A program made the position numbers and the translations under genes. The notes beneath the pieces are model-generated. The model was not told the DNA's origin, did no database searches, and was given only the letters and a program-made list of their open reading frames with translations. Of a stretch of 64,000 nucleotides of DNA, positions 60,530 through 64,000 are shown piece by piece. The stretch is from Chryseobacterium aahli. GTDB taxonomy: Bacteria; Bacteroidota; Bacteroidia; Flavobacteriales; Weeksellaceae. The stretch's first letter is position 1; each line of letters opens with the position of its first letter. Where the stretch lies: positions 145,725-209,724 of the forward strand of contig NZ_JALDNB010000010.1 in the NCBI RefSeq assembly GCF_022699665.1, given 5' to 3'.

Positions 60530-63016
60530 ATGAACAAAACTATACTTTTTGCTTTATTTTTCATTCAAATATTTGTTAACGCCCAATTTTCAGAGCGAAA
60601 TTTATCCTCAGAAAAATGGCAATTTAAAAATGCAAAAGAAAATAATTGGCTCACGGCCACCATGCCGGGGACGGTTCATTTGGATTTGATGGATCATCAA
60701 CTCATTCCTGATCCGTACAAAGATGAGAACGAGAAAAAAGTACAGTGGGTTGAAAATGAAGATTGGGATTATCAGACAGTTTTCAAAGTTTCAGCTAAAG
60801 AATTAGAAAATCAAAATGCTGAGTTGGTTTTTCACGGATTGGATACGTTTTCTGAAATTTATTTAAACGGAAAACTACTGCAGAAAACAGATAACATGTT
60901 CCGAACATGGAAAATTGCGGTTAAACAAAATTTGAAAATTGGAAACAATACTTTACGGATCAAATTCAAATCTTCTGTCAATGTCGGAAAAGATTTAGCT
61001 AAAAAAATTCCGTTTACAATGCCGGAATCTCCCAGAAGTTTTGTCAGAAAAGCGCAATATCAGTTTGGTTGGGATTGGGGACCAAGATTGGTTACTGCCG
61101 GAATCTGGAAAGATGTCAAACTGAATTTTTGGAATCATGCGAAACTTGAGAATGTAAAAATAGAGCAGAAATCTTTAACAAAGCAAAAAGCTGATTTAAT
61201 TATTCACGCAGAAATTATTGCAGAAAAAGAAGGCAAGTATAGTTTTAAAACAGATAAAACAAATTATGATATTGTTCTGAAAAAAGGTTTAAACAAGATT
61301 TCAGTTCCATTTAAAATTGAAAATCCACATTTTTGGCAACCGAACGGATGGGGAAAAGCAATGACTTATGTATTAAAATTTTCACTGAAAAAGGATGCTC
61401 AAATTATTGATGAAAAAGATGAGACAATTGGTCTCAGAACCATCGAATTAATTCAGGAAAAGGACGAAAAAGGAAAAACTTTCTATTTTAAAGTCAATGG
61501 AAATCCAATGTATGCTAAAGGTACAAATTGGATTCCCTCCGACAGTTTTACACCAAGAATTACGAAAGAAAAATATCAGAAACTCATCAAAGATTGCAAA
61601 GATGCCAACATGAACATGATTCGTGTTTGGGGTGGCGGAATTTACGAAGATGACGAATTCTACAAGGCTTGCGATGAAAACGGGATTCTCGTGTGGCAGG
61701 ATTTTATGTTTGCCGGGAGTTTTTATCCGTCAGACGAAGATTTTTTAAATAACGTAAAAGAAGAAGTCAAAGATCAGGTCAACCGACTTCAAAATCATCC
61801 GTCGATTGCTTTGTGGTGTGGAAATAACGAAATTGATGAAGCCATTGTCAACTGGGGATATCAGAAACAGTTCAAATATTCAAAAGAAGACTCTCTTCAG
61901 GTCTGGAAAGATTACAAAAAGGTTTTCCATGAAGTCATTCCGAATGCTTTGAAAGAAAATTTAACTTCAGAAAAAAACATCTATTGGCCGACTTCGCCGT
62001 CGATTGGTTGGGGACATAAGGAAAGTTTAACCGAAGGTGATTCTCATTATTGGGGTGTTTGGTGGGGCGAATTTCCGTTTGAAATTTATAACGAAAAAGT
62101 TCCAAGATTTGCCTCTGAATATGGTTTTCAGGGAATGCCAAGTTTAGAAACAGTAAAATCAATGTTTTCAGGACAACCTGAATTAAGTTTAGAAAATCCA
62201 ACCATCAAAGCGCATGAAAAAAATGCAAGAGGTTTTCATATTATCAACGAATATATGAAGCGGGATTATGTGGTTCCAAAGGATTTTGTGAAATACAATT
62301 ATGTTTCCCAACTGCTTCAGGCACGTGGAATGCAGATTGCCATTGAAGCCCATCGCCGTGCAAAACCTTACAATATGGGAACGCTGTATTGGCAGTTGAA
62401 TGATTGCTGGCCTGTAATTTCTTGGTCATCGATTGATTATCTGGGTAATTGGAAGGCTTTGCATTATCAGGTGAAAAGAAGTTTTGAAAACCAAGTAATT
62501 TTAACGGAAGAAATCGACGGTTTTTTGAACTTTTATGCCATTAATGATGATTTAAAAAAGTTTGAAGATATAAAAGTAGAAATTCAGGTTATTGATTTTA
62601 ACGGAAAAATTTTAAATGATTTAACTACGGTTCAGAATGGGAAAACATTGGATGGAATTGCAAAGATTGATCATATAGAAATTAAAAACTTAATTAAATA
62701 TTCCAATAAAAATGAAGTCTTTTTAAAATTGATTTTAAAAAATATCAATAAAAAAATCATTGCAGAAAATCTTCATTTCTTCGCAAAACCAAAAGACTTA
62801 AAACTCACAAAACCCAACATCAAAATCAAAAAAATCTCACCAACAGAAATCGAAATTTCCACCGGTGTTCTGGCGAAAGATGTTTATTTAATGGGCGACA
62901 CGCATTTTAGTGATAACTTTTTCGATCTTCTTCCTAAAACTTCAAAAAGGATTAAGCTTTCAAAAGCTGTGAAAAAAATCGAGTCAATGAGTCTTTGGGA
63001 TACGATGAATCCTTAA
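60530..63016 (+). CDS. Beta-mannosidase, glycoside hydrolase family 2
   Basis: 828 residues. Signal peptide 1-19 (IFVNAQF). The sugar-binding beta domain (about 25-190) has MPGTVHLDLMDH and FGWDWGPRLVTAGIW. The immunoglobulin-like domain and the TIM barrel (about 320-640) follow, with KGTNWIPSDSF near 332. The acid/base glutamate is in WCGNNEIDEA near 427 and the nucleophile in RFASEYGFQGMP near 528. GNN-E and SEYG are the family signatures. It cleaves terminal beta-linked mannose, in N-glycans the Man-beta-1,4-GlcNAc of the core. The ATG directly follows the stop of the GxxExxY gene. Confidence 0.94.
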   Translation: MNKTILFALFFIQIFVNAQFSERNLSSEKWQFKNAKENNWLTATMPGTVHLDLMDHQLIPDPYKDENEKKVQWVENEDWDYQTVFKVSAKELENQNAELVFHGLDTFSEIYLNGKLLQKTDNMFRTWKIAVKQNLKIGNNTLRIKFKSSVNVGKDLAKKIPFTMPESPRSFVRKAQYQFGWDWGPRLVTAGIWKDVKLNFWNHAKLENVKIEQKSLTKQKADLIIHAEIIAEKEGKYSFKTDKTNYDIVLKKGLNKISVPFKIENPHFWQPNGWGKAMTYVLKFSLKKDAQIIDEKDETIGLRTIELIQEKDEKGKTFYFKVNGNPMYAKGTNWIPSDSFTPRITKEKYQKLIKDCKDANMNMIRVWGGGIYEDDEFYKACDENGILVWQDFMFAGSFYPSDEDFLNNVKEEVKDQVNRLQNHPSIALWCGNNEIDEAIVNWGYQKQFKYSKEDSLQVWKDYKKVFHEVIPNALKENLTSEKNIYWPTSPSIGWGHKESLTEGDSHYWGVWWGEFPFEIYNEKVPRFASEYGFQGMPSLETVKSMFSGQPELSLENPTIKAHEKNARGFHIINEYMKRDYVVPKDFVKYNYVSQLLQARGMQIAIEAHRRAKPYNMGTLYWQLNDCWPVISWSSIDYLGNWKALHYQVKRSFENQVILTEEIDGFLNFYAINDDLKKFEDIKVEIQVIDFNGKILNDLTTVQNGKTLDGIAKIDHIEIKNLIKYSNKNEVFLKLILKNINKKIIAENLHFFAKPKDLKLTKPNIKIKKISPTEIEISTGVLAKDVYLMGDTHFSDNFFDLLPKTSKRIKLSKAVKKIESMSLWDTMNP

Positions 63017-63040
63017 ATTTGCAGAATACTTTTTAGAATC

Positions 63041-63949
63041 ATGGTGAATTTTGTTTTAATTGGCGTTTGCATTCTTGCGGGAATGATCCTCAAAGAAACA
63101 AAATCCATCCATCCCGATGCTCACAAAGGTATCAATACATGGATTCTCTATCTCGCTTTACCTGCAGTTTCTTTCAAATATTTGCCGAAAGTTCAATGGT
63201 CTCTAGAAATGCTTTTTCCCATTGCCGCAACATTTCTGACCACCGTTTTTGCCTTCATTTTTATGAAGATTTACTGTAAAACGAAAGGATATTCCGAAAG
63301 ATCACGAAGCACATTAGAATTAGTCAGCGGTTACAGCAATACATCTTTCATTGGTTTTCCGTTGATTAGTGCATTTTACGGAGAAAGCCTTTTAAGTATT
63401 GCCATCATTTGCGACCAGACGATGTTTTTCTCACTTTCAACTCTGGGAATTATTACAGCAATAAGAGGCGGCGGAAAATCAGGCGAAGTGAGTGCGAAAT
63501 TTATTTTTAGAAGACTGGTCACCTTTCCACCGCTCGTGGGTTGTATTGCTGCATTAGTTTTGTCGCCATTCATCGATTTTACTTTTGCAGAACCGCTTTT
63601 CGATAAATTGGCAGCGACTTTAAGTCCACTCGCCCTATTTTCTGTCGGATTACAATTAAAATTCAACGGCTGGAAAAAATTGATTCCTCAGATGTCAGCG
63701 TCGATGTTTTACAAGTTAATTCTGGCTCCTGCAATCAGTCTTGGATTGGTATTTTTATTCGGAATTACTGGAGATATTGCCAAAATCACCATTTTTGAAT
63801 CAGCAATGCCGACGGTTATAACTTCAAGTATTATTGCAGAACAGTTCAGGCTCAACACTAAACTCACCAATCTCACCATCGGGTTCAGTATTATTCTTGG
63901 TTTTTTGACAACGGCGGTTTGGTATCAGATTATTGAATTTATTTTTTAA
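63041..63949 (+). CDS. AEC-family permease (auxin efflux carrier type)
   Basis: 302 residues with about ten transmembrane helices in two five-helix halves. The AEC pattern NTSFIGFPLISAFYG near residue 98, SPLALFSVGLQLKFNGW near 195 and ESAMPTVITSSIIAEQF near 253 is clear. Bacterial AEC proteins transport organic anions such as malonate or malate, or are of unknown substrate. It follows the mannosidase by 24 bp on the same strand, so it may belong to the same transcript; a role in sugar or acid export from glycan breakdown is only a guess. Confidence 0.88.
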   Translation: MVNFVLIGVCILAGMILKETKSIHPDAHKGINTWILYLALPAVSFKYLPKVQWSLEMLFPIAATFLTTVFAFIFMKIYCKTKGYSERSRSTLELVSGYSNTSFIGFPLISAFYGESLLSIAIICDQTMFFSLSTLGIITAIRGGGKSGEVSAKFIFRRLVTFPPLVGCIAALVLSPFIDFTFAEPLFDKLAATLSPLALFSVGLQLKFNGWKKLIPQMSASMFYKLILAPAISLGLVFLFGITGDIAKITIFESAMPTVITSSIIAEQFRLNTKLTNLTIGFSIILGFLTTAVWYQIIEFIF

Positions 63950-63953
63950 AATG

Positions 63954-64000
63954 GAGCTTAATCCCGCTTTCACTACTCGCTTTTCCGAGAGATTCGGCGG
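63954..64000. repeat. Partial GC-rich repeat at the window end
   Basis: GC-rich sequence resembling part of the element at 35837-35930: CCCGCTTTCACTACTCGCTTTT against CCGCCTTCCACTCCCGCTTTT. It has a CTCG...CGAG and a CCGA...TCGG hairpin and is cut by the end of the window. Confidence 0.45.

Overview
The window looks like chromosomal DNA of a flavobacterium (Bacteroidota, Flavobacteriia), most likely of the Chryseobacterium/Weeksellaceae type. It is AT-rich. Eight secreted proteins end in type IX secretion system (T9SS) sorting domains, five of type A and three of type B. Many genes are preceded by the Bacteroidota -7 promoter box TAnnTTTG and have no clear Shine-Dalgarno sequence. The metabolic and surface gene families also fit this group. 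I see no rRNA, tRNA, CRISPR array, prophage or complete insertion sequence. The genus is an inference.

Layout. 0.2-9 kb: a T9SS adhesin-like protein, a K+ channel with a C-terminal zinc ribbon plus an unlisted 53-residue membrane protein, a Nif3/zinc-ribbon-like pair, a long-chain acyl-CoA synthetase and an acyl-CoA dehydrogenase. 9-16 kb: two lipoprotein-like genes and two paralogous reprolysin-type T9SS metalloproteases with almost identical C-termini. 16-24 kb: prfC, an MFS transporter, a CxC secreted protein, a CPBP protease, rdgB, rnz and a DUF1003 protein with a seven-unit heptad repeat. 24-33 kb: three consecutive choice-of-anchor-L/T9SS type B giant surface proteins, each with its own promoter box and terminator. 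33-38 kb: housekeeping genes (rsmA, ftsX, DUF3098, uppP, truB, rluF). 38-40.5 kb: an operon of three related secreted proteins. 40.7-42 kb: a frameshifted Ntn-hydrolase. 42-50 kb: rpsA with a long leader, an M36 metalloprotease, a DMT transporter, an alpha/beta hydrolase and rplS. 50-55.5 kb: a T9SS purple-acid-phosphatase-like protein, the two subunits of a 3-oxoacid CoA-transferase, and a DUF4197 protein. 55.6-64 kb: a set consistent with breaking down the core of N-linked glycans (GH20 hexosaminidase, glycosylasparaginase, CutC-family protein, GH2 beta-mannosidase), interrupted by a GxxExxY nuclease-like gene with a palindromic element in front, then an AEC permease.

How the genes work together. 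The secreted proteases, phosphatase, hexosaminidase, glycosylasparaginase and mannosidase suggest a lifestyle of degrading external glycoproteins and organic phosphate. The acyl-CoA and CoA-transferase genes serve fatty-acid and ketoacid catabolism.

The least described material is between the genes: several families of palindromic or structured dispersed repeats. The best candidate for something new is a ~195-bp element present twice (49118-49313 and 54472-54663). Both copies lie in the same orientation between convergent genes, and at least one base pair of their long stem has covaried. A 224-bp element with perfect 10-bp terminal inverted repeats (59889-60112) sits directly upstream of the GxxExxY gene.
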